Source: Candidatus Zhuqueibacterota bacterium (lineage in GTDB: Bacteria > Zhuqueibacterota > Zhuqueibacteria > Residuimicrobiales > Krinioviventaceae). Taken from it: 64,000 bases of DNA. Within the stretch, counting starts at the first letter, position 1. Each line of letters opens with the position of its first letter. Shown here in pieces: positions 1 through 8,660 of this stretch. Where the stretch lies: the NCBI GenBank assembly GCA_016928775.1, contig JAFGKD010000001.1, positions 1-64,000 of the forward strand. Direction: 5' to 3'. The notes beneath the pieces were generated by a model. It was not told the origin of the DNA, made no database searches, and was given only the letters and a program-made list of their open reading frames with translations. The position numbers and the translations under genes were made by a program.

Positions 1-57
1 AGCACTTTGGCACGAAAGAGCGCCGAATTAAAAGGAGCGGCTATCTCGCAGGATGGT
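1..57 (-). pseudogene. 3'-end remnant of a manA-like paralogue
   Basis: Read on the minus strand this encodes a tail ending in LFRAKV, matching the last residues of the mannose-6-phosphate isomerase just to the right (11 of 17 aligned residues identical). At the DNA level bases 4-55 align without gaps to 207-258 (39 of 52 identical). An in-frame TGA lies immediately upstream of the matching part, so only the last ~17 codons are present. The copy may continue past the left edge of the window. It looks like a leftover of a tandem duplication or of recombination; a working gene is unlikely. Confidence 0.35.
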
Positions 58-75
58 CATGGGGGGTAAAAATTT

Positions 76-123
76 GTGCGACATGAATGTCGCACCACGG
101 TAACTCGGCATTTATGTCGAGTT
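76..123. repeat. Two adjacent hairpins downstream of manA
   Basis: Bases 76-95 form a perfect 9-bp inverted repeat with a 2-base loop (GTGCGACAT / ATGTCGCAC). Bases 102-123 form a second hairpin of about 10 bp with one G-T pair. Together with the terminator that follows they fill the space between the two copies of the manA tail. No coding potential is seen here. Confidence 0.6.
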
Positions 124-131
124 TGGAGTAC

Positions 132-170
132 AAAGCCCCGTCTCTTTCTATCGCATTCGGGGCTTTTTTT
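132..170 (+). terminator. Rho-independent-type terminator
   Basis: A 9-bp stem AAAGCCCCG (132-140) pairs with CGGGGCTTT (158-166) across a 17-base loop, and a run of seven T follows on the plus strand. The A-rich flank on the other side is short, so the signal is stronger for plus-strand transcription coming from the left edge. It may also stop minus-strand manA transcripts. Confidence 0.6.
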
Positions 171-196
171 ATATGGTTGATCATCACAATCCACAT

Positions 197-1408
197 TCAA
201 AATGGAACTTTGGCACGAAATAGAGTCGAATTGGCTAAAGCGGTTATCTTGTAGGACGTACAGGCAGGTGAAAAAAAGGTGTCGCCGCGATCAAAAGCAT
301 GACTGTCAAAATGGTCGCTGACACTAATTTGTCCATTCAGCAATAAAAGAATCTCCGGCGATTTTGATTGTGCGTTTTGAAAAGCTTCACCAGGGAACAA
401 GGTCAGTTTGCTCAATTCAAAGTCTATGGCTGGTGTTTTATAAACGCGTTCGGCATAAGAGATAACCTCACCGATTGACTTTTCGGGCTTGTGCCCTTCA
501 TACTTGACCGTCTTGAGCAACTCGTCAATATCAATGTATTTTTCCGTCAAACCTCCCCGCAAGACGTTATCCGAATTGGCCATCAGCTCGACGGTTGTCC
601 CGAAAAGATAAGCGTGCAATACGCCGGCGTCCTGAAATGTGCTCTCACCGGGTTGAAGGTGTACAAGATTCAACAAGTAAATAGAAAAGATGCCGCGATC
701 GCGACGGTTTTCCGGCTGTGGAAAATCGTCAAATGCCTTCAATGCCCAAAAATCCGGATCGTCCCTGTGCTGGGGATTTTCTCCTCGCAAACGTTTGACA
801 AGTGGATTTAGCATGCTATCCACATTTTCCTGTGGCAAGCGCATAATGTGCTTATACAATCCCTCGACTCCATCGGCATAAAAGATAGAAAGCAAAGGCC
901 GAAATTCAGGTATATTTTTTATAATATTCTCTATATCCTTGGCGGGACGAAATGCATGCAGCATCCAAAAGTCATTGAGCGCGACATGTACTTCAGGCTT
1001 GTGATTGGTATCATTATAGCTCCTGTGCGGTGCATCGATTGGTATGCCCGAATCATTCTCTCGGGCGAATCCCTCCTCCGCCTGCTTTTTTGTGGGATGC
1101 ACCTGAATGGACAACATATTCCGGGCGTCCAAAACTTTGAAGAGGTAAGGTAAATTTTCTTTAAATCGGCTAATTACCTTTTGACCCAGAACATTGTGAG
1201 GAAAGGTTTGAATAAATCTATCGAGGCGATCCTCACCATTTTCAGTGACAATATAAGAAGATGATTTGGGATGCGCACCCAACCACAATTCTGCATGGGG
1301 GATTTTATCCTCATTTTTTCGTCCCAAAAGGTGGGGGATATAGTCGTAGCCACCCCAGGAATAATGTTGCACAACACCCTTTAGTTGATAGATTTGTCCT
1401 TCTCTCAT
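197..1408 (-). CDS. manA: Mannose-6-phosphate isomerase, class I
   Basis: This zinc enzyme interconverts mannose 6-phosphate and fructose 6-phosphate in the cytoplasm, linking glycolysis to GDP-sugar supply. The 403-residue protein is the usual length for the type I family. The metal ligands are visible: Gln102 and His104 in IQVHPTKKQAE, Glu139 in HKPEVHVAL and His265 in VLHAYLFGTTVELMANSDN. The family-typical segment GGLTEKYIDI follows. The ATG at 1408 directly abuts the TAA stop of the upstream hydrolase, and a GGAAAAGG-like ribosome site lies inside that gene's end, so the two are probably co-transcribed. That pairing suggests use of mannose-containing glycans, which is inference. Confidence 0.95.
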   Translation of the reverse strand: MREGQIYQLKGVVQHYSWGGYDYIPHLLGRKNEDKIPHAELWLGAHPKSSSYIVTENGEDRLDRFIQTFPHNVLGQKVISRFKENLPYLFKVLDARNMLSIQVHPTKKQAEEGFARENDSGIPIDAPHRSYNDTNHKPEVHVALNDFWMLHAFRPAKDIENIIKNIPEFRPLLSIFYADGVEGLYKHIMRLPQENVDSMLNPLVKRLRGENPQHRDDPDFWALKAFDDFPQPENRRDRGIFSIYLLNLVHLQPGESTFQDAGVLHAYLFGTTVELMANSDNVLRGGLTEKYIDIDELLKTVKYEGHKPEKSIGEVISYAERVYKTPAIDFELSKLTLFPGEAFQNAQSKSPEILLLLNGQISVSDHFDSHAFDRGDTFFSPACTSYKITALANSTLFRAKVPF

Positions 1409-2860
1409 TTACCTTTTCCGAATATCAAATGCCAGCTCGCCATCAAACATCGGTGTTGAGATGACCATGAGTGAGTTTTCTGTAACAACGGTTTGTTCAC
1501 TAACGACCAATCCAGATTTGACATCAATCCACTTTGCCGAGTATGATCCATTGGGGACTTTCAAAGTTATGCGGTTTGATTTTCGGCCTTCAATATAACC
1601 GGCGTACTGTTCCCCAGGTGTGGACAATAGATAAACAAACAGTCCTGGATGCTGCATCAGGCTTGCTTGGTCCGGCTGCATTTGCGCCAGATCAAAGCTT
1701 TCAATAAACCGGCGCAGGACGGCAAGTTGTTGACGTAGTTTTTTCCCGCCGCCACCCGGTCCGTGCAACTCACCGTCACCGTTTTCGAATCCGGGATAAA
1801 ATGAATAATCCAGTCCATTGTAAACAGCACCACCGGACATAATAAAGCGCCACGCCTGTCGACGATAGACATCAGGACCGGGTCCGGCGAAACCGGATTC
1901 GTCAAAGGATATAGGGCGATTCCAGCCGAGGTTTACATTGACGCATTGAGGCAATGCGTAATGAAAATTCAGGATGGATATATTTTCATCCACCTGCGAA
2001 AGAGGATGGATGAAATTACAGTAATTTTGCGCGATGAGGTGTTTTTTCGCCAGCATCTTTTCCTCATCCGCAATGATGGATGCAATTTTTTCTTGCCATC
2101 GCAAAGAACTCTCGTTCGCCAATTCGATGAGGTTCTGCCATTTATTGGGCAATTTATCGTCGATGAGATGCTCAAGAATGACACCGGCAGAATCGGCCTG
2201 ATCAGCCCACGGCTCATTTTGTATTTCATAATAAATATTGTCAAACTTGTTCAGCTCGCGGACGATTTTCCGAACCATCTTTTCCTGATAGGCAAAGATA
2301 TCGCCGTTATCCAGCGTATGGCATTTTACACGGTTTTGGAGTTTTATACTATTGACATTATTCTCCGGATGAAATGGCATATAGCGCCAGTTCTCGTCGG
2401 TGTAGATAGATGAAAATAAAACCAATTCAACAAAAATACCGCGTTCGTCCGCTTTGTGAATGAAATCAGCTAATCGAACAAAATAATCGGGATTCCACTT
2501 GTCAAGATCAAACTTGTTACCGCCATTGATATAGCCGGGGATTGTACTGCGTGCCCAGGGTGGTTGAAATTTATTTTCCGCCGGAGCGAGTGTGTTTTGT
2601 TTGATGCCAAAAGCCCCCAGCTTTTCAACATAAGCGCCTGTAAAAAGTCGTGTAAGATTTTGCCCATCCTGTTGCATGGTCTCAAGATAGACATCGTAAT
2701 CAAAGTCAAGGTTCAACACAGCACCGTAATGCTCGCCGGAACCAATGAGGACGAGAGGTTTGCCATCGTAAAAAAAGTAGTGCGGATTTTCCGGCAACAG
2801 CTGGAGCGGTTGGGAGACGGCAGGAGAGAGCATCATCAAGATCAGGCCAATAAATTTCAT
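1409..2860 (-). CDS. Secreted glycoside hydrolase, clan GH-A type
   Basis: This is a 483-residue exported protein with a signal peptide at residues 1-16 (MKFIGLILMMLSPAVS). The body looks like a (beta/alpha)8 hydrolase. The acid/base motif EIQNEPW carries Asn215-Glu216, and a candidate nucleophile Glu321 sits in ISFDESGF near the end of the barrel. A small beta-domain follows (about residues 400-483), ending in a segment typical of putative collagen-binding domains fused to DUF4038/GH140-like enzymes. The substrate cannot be read from the sequence. The gene lies directly upstream of manA with no gap, consistent with mannan or mixed-glycan use, which is inference. The start fits a hydrophobic leader right after the ATG. 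Confidence 0.8.
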   Translation of the reverse strand: MKFIGLILMMLSPAVSQPLQLLPENPHYFFYDGKPLVLIGSGEHYGAVLNLDFDYDVYLETMQQDGQNLTRLFTGAYVEKLGAFGIKQNTLAPAENKFQPPWARSTIPGYINGGNKFDLDKWNPDYFVRLADFIHKADERGIFVELVLFSSIYTDENWRYMPFHPENNVNSIKLQNRVKCHTLDNGDIFAYQEKMVRKIVRELNKFDNIYYEIQNEPWADQADSAGVILEHLIDDKLPNKWQNLIELANESSLRWQEKIASIIADEEKMLAKKHLIAQNYCNFIHPLSQVDENISILNFHYALPQCVNVNLGWNRPISFDESGFAGPGPDVYRRQAWRFIMSGGAVYNGLDYSFYPGFENGDGELHGPGGGGKKLRQQLAVLRRFIESFDLAQMQPDQASLMQHPGLFVYLLSTPGEQYAGYIEGRKSNRITLKVPNGSYSAKWIDVKSGLVVSEQTVVTENSLMVISTPMFDGELAFDIRKR

Positions 2861-2990
2861 CTTTGATTCCTTTTAGTGACCCCTCAATGTACTCTTTTGA
2901 AGTGAAGAAAAAAATGTTTTTTTACTTCCAACTATGAGGTTTTACTTGTTCCCAAAAGTATCGCCCGACTTTTCCAGAGAGCCCCGTGCG

Positions 2991-3020
2991 TTGTCGCCCG
3001 ACCGGGCAGCCGGGCGACAA
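2991..3020 (-). terminator. Hairpin between the nuclease and hydrolase genes
   Basis: A perfect 10-bp inverted repeat (TTGTCGCCCG / CGGGCGACAA) with a 10-base loop lies just past the nuclease stop codon on the minus strand. The T-run is poor, so it may be a 3'-end stabiliser. A related CGCCCGAC word occurs at about 2962. Confidence 0.45.
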
Positions 3021-3032
3021 GACGGTCTCCCC

Positions 3033-6000
3033 TCATTTGACCAGCAGCATCTTGCGTACCCCCACATAGTCGCCCGCGTTCATTCTGCATATATAGAGTC
3101 CTGCCGCCACCGATTCGGAATAATCATTTGTGCCATTCCAGATCATTTCAAATGATCCGGGATTACTTTTTTGATTCAACAGTGTGCGAACCAATCGTCC
3201 CTGTATGTCAAAGATATACAATTTTACAACCTCGGCTCTAGGCAACTCGTATCGAATGACAGTGGATAAATTAAAGGGATTTGGAAAAGATGTATGCAAA
3301 GCGAAATCATCCGGTAATCCAGAAGACTCGACCTCTTCAACAAAGGATACAGCAATGGGGCCATAGTGCGCCGTCTGACCATCTCGAGAGACGGATTCGA
3401 GTTTGTAAAAATTCAGCTTATTCCCATCAAGATCGACATAGGTATAGTCAGCACCACGACCGGAATCCCCCAGGCTGATGATGAGGTTTTGGTTTATCTG
3501 GGAGTAAAAGCCATCTTTGGCATCACTGCGCAACATATTAAAGCCGGCGATATCAAACTCACTTGCCGTTTTCCATGTCAGAATCACTTCATTATTGATA
3601 AAATTTGCCTGAAAAAGTGCCAACTCTACGGCAATTGGCTTCAATTCCAGGTCCACAATTACTGGATCGTGATCTGAAGAGCGAAAAGGTCCCGAATCGT
3701 AGAGCTCCGGAGGATTTTCACTTTGATAGCCAAGTGCTCGTGGCTCATCGGCGTTGATGTGCCAGATGGAGACATCGATGATTTGAGAATTGAGAGAAGC
3801 AGATACAAGGGTATGGTCTATTGTGCCGGATTGAGCATCATAGACATAACTATAGGCGCTCTCGCCAATATTTTGTGCAATAATATCGACATAGCCGGAA
3901 TCAATAAAGGCTGTTAATGGATCTTCATGTGTGTAGGCGTTAAAATCACCCATAATCAGGATATCATCATCTTGACTTGCAGTGGGATCGGTTGCCAACC
4001 AATTGATCAGCGCTATCGCAGCATCAAGGCGTGTCTGATTGCAATTCCCCTGGCCATCACCCTGGTCTTCATCTCCGGGACATGCTGTACTACGAGATCG
4101 AAAATGGTTGATGACAAAAGTAAAATATTCACCACTCGTGTCCTGAAATGTTTGTGCCAGCGAAGGCCTGTTGCTGGGATCAAAATTTGGATCAACTGAA
4201 TGATCGAGAATCGCCATTTGGCCTATGGGCGTTAAAAGGCCTGGTTTGTAAACAATTCCGCACGTGATCTCATCATCGCCAATTTTCTCGAGTCCAGGAT
4301 TTACAAAGGTATAGCATCCGGGTTCTGTCGAATCGTTGAGGGCATGCACCAAATCCTCAAGAGCACTATATTCCCCAAAACCATCATTCTCAACTTCAAC
4401 GAGTCCGAAAAGATCAGCATCAAGAGCCTTCATCGCGCTGACTAATTTGTCACGTTGGCGGATATATTCATCGAATGAGGCGGCGCCGCGCGTGGTCGGA
4501 AAGCCTCCTCCTTGACCATCACCATTAAAAAAGTTGTTGACATTAAAAGCGACTGCTCGCAAAACGGCACCGATTGCCGATGGTGCAGTTGTTCTGTCAT
4601 TGGTATCGGTAAACTGAACTGATTCGGTGGCATGAATTTCATACTTTTCAAAACTATAGTCCAGAACGCCGGTCAGGGAGGGCAGTGTTGCTCCCAGTCT
4701 GAGGGTATTGGAATCATCGATAAACGGGAGTGGATATGGATTTTCAATTCGACTGCCATCATCCAGTTGAATGCGGCAACAGTCATTGTTTTGTTGTTTC
4801 GCCATCGCTTCGGCGCCGGGTGTGACGCAATGGGTCGGCGCATAAAGTCGTCCATCGACGGACAGCTCCACCTCGCCATAATTTGCTAATAAAGTATGTC
4901 CCGTGATCGTCAATTCCTGTTGAATTGTCACTAACATACCTTCATATGCCTCGAAAGCTTCGGACGTCCCAACGGGAAGTGATATAACAGCGGCATCGGG
5001 CAGGGCAACCGTGCGAACACATTTTATGTCTGAAACATCCCGAATCTCGGTGCGGTTATAAAATTCATCCACAATGCCGGTCACCCGAACCATATCCCCC
5101 GCCATGACGTCGACACCAAAGCCATTATCCTTGATAAAAATGCCTTCCGAGGTGCTTTCATGGCCATCAATTTGCGCGGTCTCTTCCTGGATAAAAAAGC
5201 CGCCCAATTCATCGGATGCCTGAAAATCGCCAACAACAACACCTTCGACGATCACCTCCGGCGTGCCATCAAAAAATGTCGTGGCACCGTTTCCCTGTAA
5301 ATCATGAATGAGCGTCGCTGGGAAACAGAATCCACCGCAATAGCAGCCTGGAGAATATAAAGATCCGTTTGAATTGGGCGCTTCCGAGTGTTGCATAAAT
5401 GTTTCACCGGTCACATCCGGTGCCCGCGTGATCGACTGATTCTTGCCGGCGTCGTCATATACAAGCGTCAGTTGATCGACCAGGCCGTCACTTAAAACAA
5501 GGGTGTCGCCGGCGTTATTGAGACCCAATGATCCGGTGCTTGCGGCGCACACGATAGCACCGCCAAAATCGCCCATCGGTTCGCCGCCACCAAAGACGAC
5601 GATGGCGCCGTTTTGGCGAATGACTGTTCCTTCCGGGAAAATATGCCGGATGCTTGTTGCGTCGGCCAGGGTCCAACCAGATAGATCAACAGAGGCATCC
5701 GATGCATTGACTATTTCCACGAATTCGTCATCCGCTGTATCCACGACGCCATCACCGTTGGCATCACCATGCTCGGCATCGGGGTCAGCATGGATTTCAT
5801 TGATAACAAGAGAGAGTGCGATTTTTTTCTGAACGTCCTCATCCCATCTCGGTTGAATGAAAGTGCCATTATTCACATCGACAGGACCGCGAACGAGTGC
5901 CATTTCATCATTTTGAACCGGTATGTATGAATATGACCCTTTATTCCCAATACAAGCAGGCCCGGAACCATCGTCCACTTGCCAATGACCGTCTCCCAGA

Positions 6001-6959
6001 TCCGCATTTGTCACGCTAACATCCTGGACCTCAACCAGCACGCCTTCCCACTGCTCTTGCCCCACATCACCTGTCAATAAGAGCTCGGCTGATGGAGGTG
6101 TATTGCCGACACTCAGGATTAAAAATTCGGTCAGATCGTTCAATTCGGTCAACGAGCTGGTTTCCGCGACCGTCCCGGTGAGGCGCAATAAATCGCCTAA
6201 TGCCGGCATATTGACTTCATCGGCAATCCACAAACCGGACCACGCACCACCCGCTGGTTCCTGGATAAAATAGCCATCGCCAAAAACAGCGGTCACCAAT
6301 CCTTCGGTTGTTATATCAGCGTTACCGTCATATGGAGAATCTCCGCCTGGATCAGTTGTGTACTGGATGTCATGAATGGTCGTGATGGTTACACTGCCAC
6401 AATCGGCATAGTGCGAACCAAGACCATCAAATGTGTCCTTGTCGTATCCTTCCCATTCTGTCTCGAGAGAGAAGCTTGTGCTGCCGAAACAGACGAATGA
6501 TTTCCGTCGCAAAGTATTATCGGCGGTGCTGAGCGAATCACTGCCCCACTCGGCGCCCGGATCCACACCAATTTCTCCGATGATATCGATGAGGATGCCG
6601 TTTTTTCGCAACGCAATCGCATCATCCCCGTTAAACTTGATGACCGAGCCATTTGTTGTATCCGTCTGAACCAGGATCAATGAATCCGCAGATGGATGGG
6701 CAATGACATAAACATCACCATCACTCAAAATAGCGTCAAAGCTCATAAAATTCGACACCGAATCCGAACCATTCGCATAAAACTCCAGGGTAAATTCTGA
6801 CAGATCGACCGGCACACCTGTACCGTTGTATAACTCGATGGCTTTGTTGTAGCTGCTCCCTTCAATATACTCTGAAAAGAACACATCTGTCGCCTGAGGC
6901 AAAACGTGATGAACAGATACAAAAAGCAGGCACAGCATAAAAAGAGACCAGGATTTCAT
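3033..6959 (-). CDS. Secreted multidomain endonuclease/exonuclease/phosphatase-family nuclease with C-terminal sorting domain
   Basis: This 1308-residue exported protein resembles the ExeM/NucH family of extracellular nucleases. A signal peptide (residues 1-21) is followed by a lamin-tail-like domain with the motif SEYIEGSSYNKAIELYNG. Next come an OB-fold-like region (about 195-380), a second lamin-tail domain (about 385-510, VINEIHAD, FVEIVN) that holds a dockerin-like GDANGDGVVDTADD loop, and another OB-like region (550-780). The catalytic EEP domain spans about 795-1100, with LVEVEND, INHFRSR, MGDFNAYTHEDPL and the closing SDHDPVIVDL. The last ~85 residues form a FlgD-like domain starting PNPFN, a type IX secretion signal. 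An excellent GGAGGGG ribosome site lies 6 bases before the ATG. It probably scavenges DNA phosphate or degrades biofilm DNA. Confidence 0.88.
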   Translation of the reverse strand: MKSWSLFMLCLLFVSVHHVLPQATDVFFSEYIEGSSYNKAIELYNGTGVPVDLSEFTLEFYANGSDSVSNFMSFDAILSDGDVYVIAHPSADSLILVQTDTTNGSVIKFNGDDAIALRKNGILIDIIGEIGVDPGAEWGSDSLSTADNTLRRKSFVCFGSTSFSLETEWEGYDKDTFDGLGSHYADCGSVTITTIHDIQYTTDPGGDSPYDGNADITTEGLVTAVFGDGYFIQEPAGGAWSGLWIADEVNMPALGDLLRLTGTVAETSSLTELNDLTEFLILSVGNTPPSAELLLTGDVGQEQWEGVLVEVQDVSVTNADLGDGHWQVDDGSGPACIGNKGSYSYIPVQNDEMALVRGPVDVNNGTFIQPRWDEDVQKKIALSLVINEIHADPDAEHGDANGDGVVDTADDEFVEIVNASDASVDLSGWTLADATSIRHIFPEGTVIRQNGAIVVFGGGEPMGDFGGAIVCAASTGSLGLNNAGDTLVLSDGLVDQLTLVYDDAGKNQSITRAPDVTGETFMQHSEAPNSNGSLYSPGCYCGGFCFPATLIHDLQGNGATTFFDGTPEVIVEGVVVGDFQASDELGGFFIQEETAQIDGHESTSEGIFIKDNGFGVDVMAGDMVRVTGIVDEFYNRTEIRDVSDIKCVRTVALPDAAVISLPVGTSEAFEAYEGMLVTIQQELTITGHTLLANYGEVELSVDGRLYAPTHCVTPGAEAMAKQQNNDCCRIQLDDGSRIENPYPLPFIDDSNTLRLGATLPSLTGVLDYSFEKYEIHATESVQFTDTNDRTTAPSAIGAVLRAVAFNVNNFFNGDGQGGGFPTTRGAASFDEYIRQRDKLVSAMKALDADLFGLVEVENDGFGEYSALEDLVHALNDSTEPGCYTFVNPGLEKIGDDEITCGIVYKPGLLTPIGQMAILDHSVDPNFDPSNRPSLAQTFQDTSGEYFTFVINHFRSRSTACPGDEDQGDGQGNCNQTRLDAAIALINWLATDPTASQDDDILIMGDFNAYTHEDPLTAFIDSGYVDIIAQNIGESAYSYVYDAQSGTIDHTLVSASLNSQIIDVSIWHINADEPRALGYQSENPPELYDSGPFRSSDHDPVIVDLELKPIAVELALFQANFINNEVILTWKTASEFDIAGFNMLRSDAKDGFYSQINQNLIISLGDSGRGADYTYVDLDGNKLNFYKLESVSRDGQTAHYGPIAVSFVEEVESSGLPDDFALHTSFPNPFNLSTVIRYELPRAEVVKLYIFDIQGRLVRTLLNQKSNPGSFEMIWNGTNDYSESVAAGLYICRMNAGDYVGVRKMLLVK

Positions 6960-7189
6960 GTTATCCCCTCCTTAAAAAGTTGGTGAAAGGTTGCGCGACA
7001 AGCGCACGACACAATGATGAAATAAAAGCCCCTGGAAATCGTTGTGCCCGTGCCCCGATGTTTATTCACGCGCACATTTACGATTGCAGTTAAAGAGATG
7101 CAGATGCCGAGTAAATTCTCTCAATTATTTTTAAAAAAATTGATTATTTGGAAAAAAATATTGCATGGATTTGCGCGGGCACGGATCGT
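6960..7189. other. Intergenic region upstream of the nuclease
   Basis: These 230 bases hold the nuclease ribosome-binding site and presumably its promoter on the minus strand. They also hold an AT-rich patch (7110-7165) and a short repeated word (GTGCCCGTGCCCCG at about 7048; GCGGGCACGG at about 7177). No gene is visible. Confidence 0.4.
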
Positions 7190-8491
7190 TCAGCGTTGAA
7201 ACTTTATGATCAAACAGGTGATGTCATCGCTCTGTTTGGTTGGTCCGATATAGTGATAAATATCATCAAATAGCGCGACCACAATATCTGCTGGAGACTT
7301 GAGGGTATTTTTTCGAATGACATTCTGCATCCGTTTTTCCCCATACATCACCTGCTTTCTGTTCCAGGCTTCGGTGACACCATCGGTGTAGATGAGCAGC
7401 ACATCATTTGATTGCATTGGGATCAGCTCATGACCGATGGGCACTTTGATGCTGCCGAGAAAAATGCCACCGGCTTCAAGGGCGATGACATTCTGTTCCC
7501 CCTGACGAAAAAGGAATGGTGGATTATGACCACAGTTGACACTGGTCATCACTTTGCTGTGATGGTCATACAGACCAAACCAGCAGGTGGCAAACTTGTC
7601 ACTTGTTGTCGACTCTATGAGCACACTGTTCAGGTTATGCACAAATCCCATAAGATCAAAGTGCTCCTGGTTGAGATGCAAAAATGTCTGCAAACAGGAA
7701 TGGATGGTTGAGACGATCAGCGCTGCCGGAATGCCTTTGCCGGAGACATCGGCGATCAAAAACAAGCTCTCGCGCTCGTTCAGGCGTAAAATATTGAAAT
7801 AGTCTCCACCCACCTGGTCTGCGGCCACGAGCTTTGCTCCAATTGAAATGTCCTCATATTCAGGCAATGCTTTGGGCAGAAGATTTTGTTGAATAGCGCG
7901 CGCCGTTTCCAGTTCGATTTTGAGCACTTCGGTTTCCAGCTGCTGTTCAACAAGCTGGGCATTTTCAATAGCTATGGCGCATTGAGAAGCCAGGGTTTCG
8001 AAAATGTGCATATCAATATCGTCGAACGACTCACCATCTCGTTTGTTAATCACCTGCATGACACCAATGAGTTTATCTTCGCGCATAAGCGGTACACACA
8101 TGAGCGATTTGGTGATGAAATGTGACATTTTATCAAAGCGGGGATCAAAGCGCGCATCTCGGTAGCAGTCCTCAATATTGAGTGGCATTCGATGCTCGGC
8201 CACCCAGCCGGCAAGACCGGTGCCGAGAGGAATACTATATTTTTCGATGATTTTGCCCTTTTCGCCAGTCGCTACCTGGAAGCTGAGTTTTTGTTGTTCG
8301 ACGTTGTACAAGAGCAATGAACTGGCCTCAGCGTTCAGGACATTTTTGCTTTCTTCCATGATTTCCTGCAACAGCAAGGGCAGTGCTTTCTTTTGTGATA
8401 TCTTTTGCGATACCGAGTGCAAAAAGTCCATGCGGTCGACGAGAAGCTGCAGGTCATCAACCTGTTGAAGTTGTTCCAAAATCACGCACAT
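7190..8491 (-). CDS. GAF-domain PP2C (SpoIIE/RsbU-type) serine phosphatase
   Basis: This is a regulatory protein phosphatase, probably acting on an anti-anti-sigma (STAS) partner. An N-terminal coiled segment is followed by a GAF sensor domain (about residues 40-185; YSIPLGTGLAGWVAEH and MCVPLMREDKLIGVMQVINK). A linker helix ends in ARAIQQNLLPKALP, the usual entry to the PP2C/SpoIIE domain. That domain carries the metal-binding residues in VGGDYF, ADVSGKGIPAALI, TDGVTEA and SDDITCLI. Start choice is uncertain: an in-frame TTG at 8530 has no ribosome site, the ATG at 8491 abuts GGGAG, and a GTG at 8485 has GGGAG six bases upstream. No STAS or anti-sigma gene is adjacent. A second phosphatase of this class lies at 59253. 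Confidence 0.88.
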   Translation of the reverse strand: MCVILEQLQQVDDLQLLVDRMDFLHSVSQKISQKKALPLLLQEIMEESKNVLNAEASSLLLYNVEQQKLSFQVATGEKGKIIEKYSIPLGTGLAGWVAEHRMPLNIEDCYRDARFDPRFDKMSHFITKSLMCVPLMREDKLIGVMQVINKRDGESFDDIDMHIFETLASQCAIAIENAQLVEQQLETEVLKIELETARAIQQNLLPKALPEYEDISIGAKLVAADQVGGDYFNILRLNERESLFLIADVSGKGIPAALIVSTIHSCLQTFLHLNQEHFDLMGFVHNLNSVLIESTTSDKFATCWFGLYDHHSKVMTSVNCGHNPPFLFRQGEQNVIALEAGGIFLGSIKVPIGHELIPMQSNDVLLIYTDGVTEAWNRKQVMYGEKRMQNVIRKNTLKSPADIVVALFDDIYHYIGPTKQSDDITCLIIKFQR

Positions 8492-8660
8492 CTCCCGAAA
8501 ATACGCTGTCTGTTTTCGAGTATAGAACAAGAAAAAACAACGGATAAATCCAGAGATTTTAAGGAAAATGCTCTGGCTTTAACCTTAAATTGCACACATT
8601 ATCGCTTGCTCTGATAAAAGATACTCGAAACAACAAACAACGCCAATGCGCTTGTTTTTA

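Noticed and set aside
3033..6959. Two fused genes or a frameshifted nuclease
   Set aside because: The order of lamin-tail, OB-like, nuclease and sorting domains is normal for secreted nucleases of this type, and the frame is continuous.
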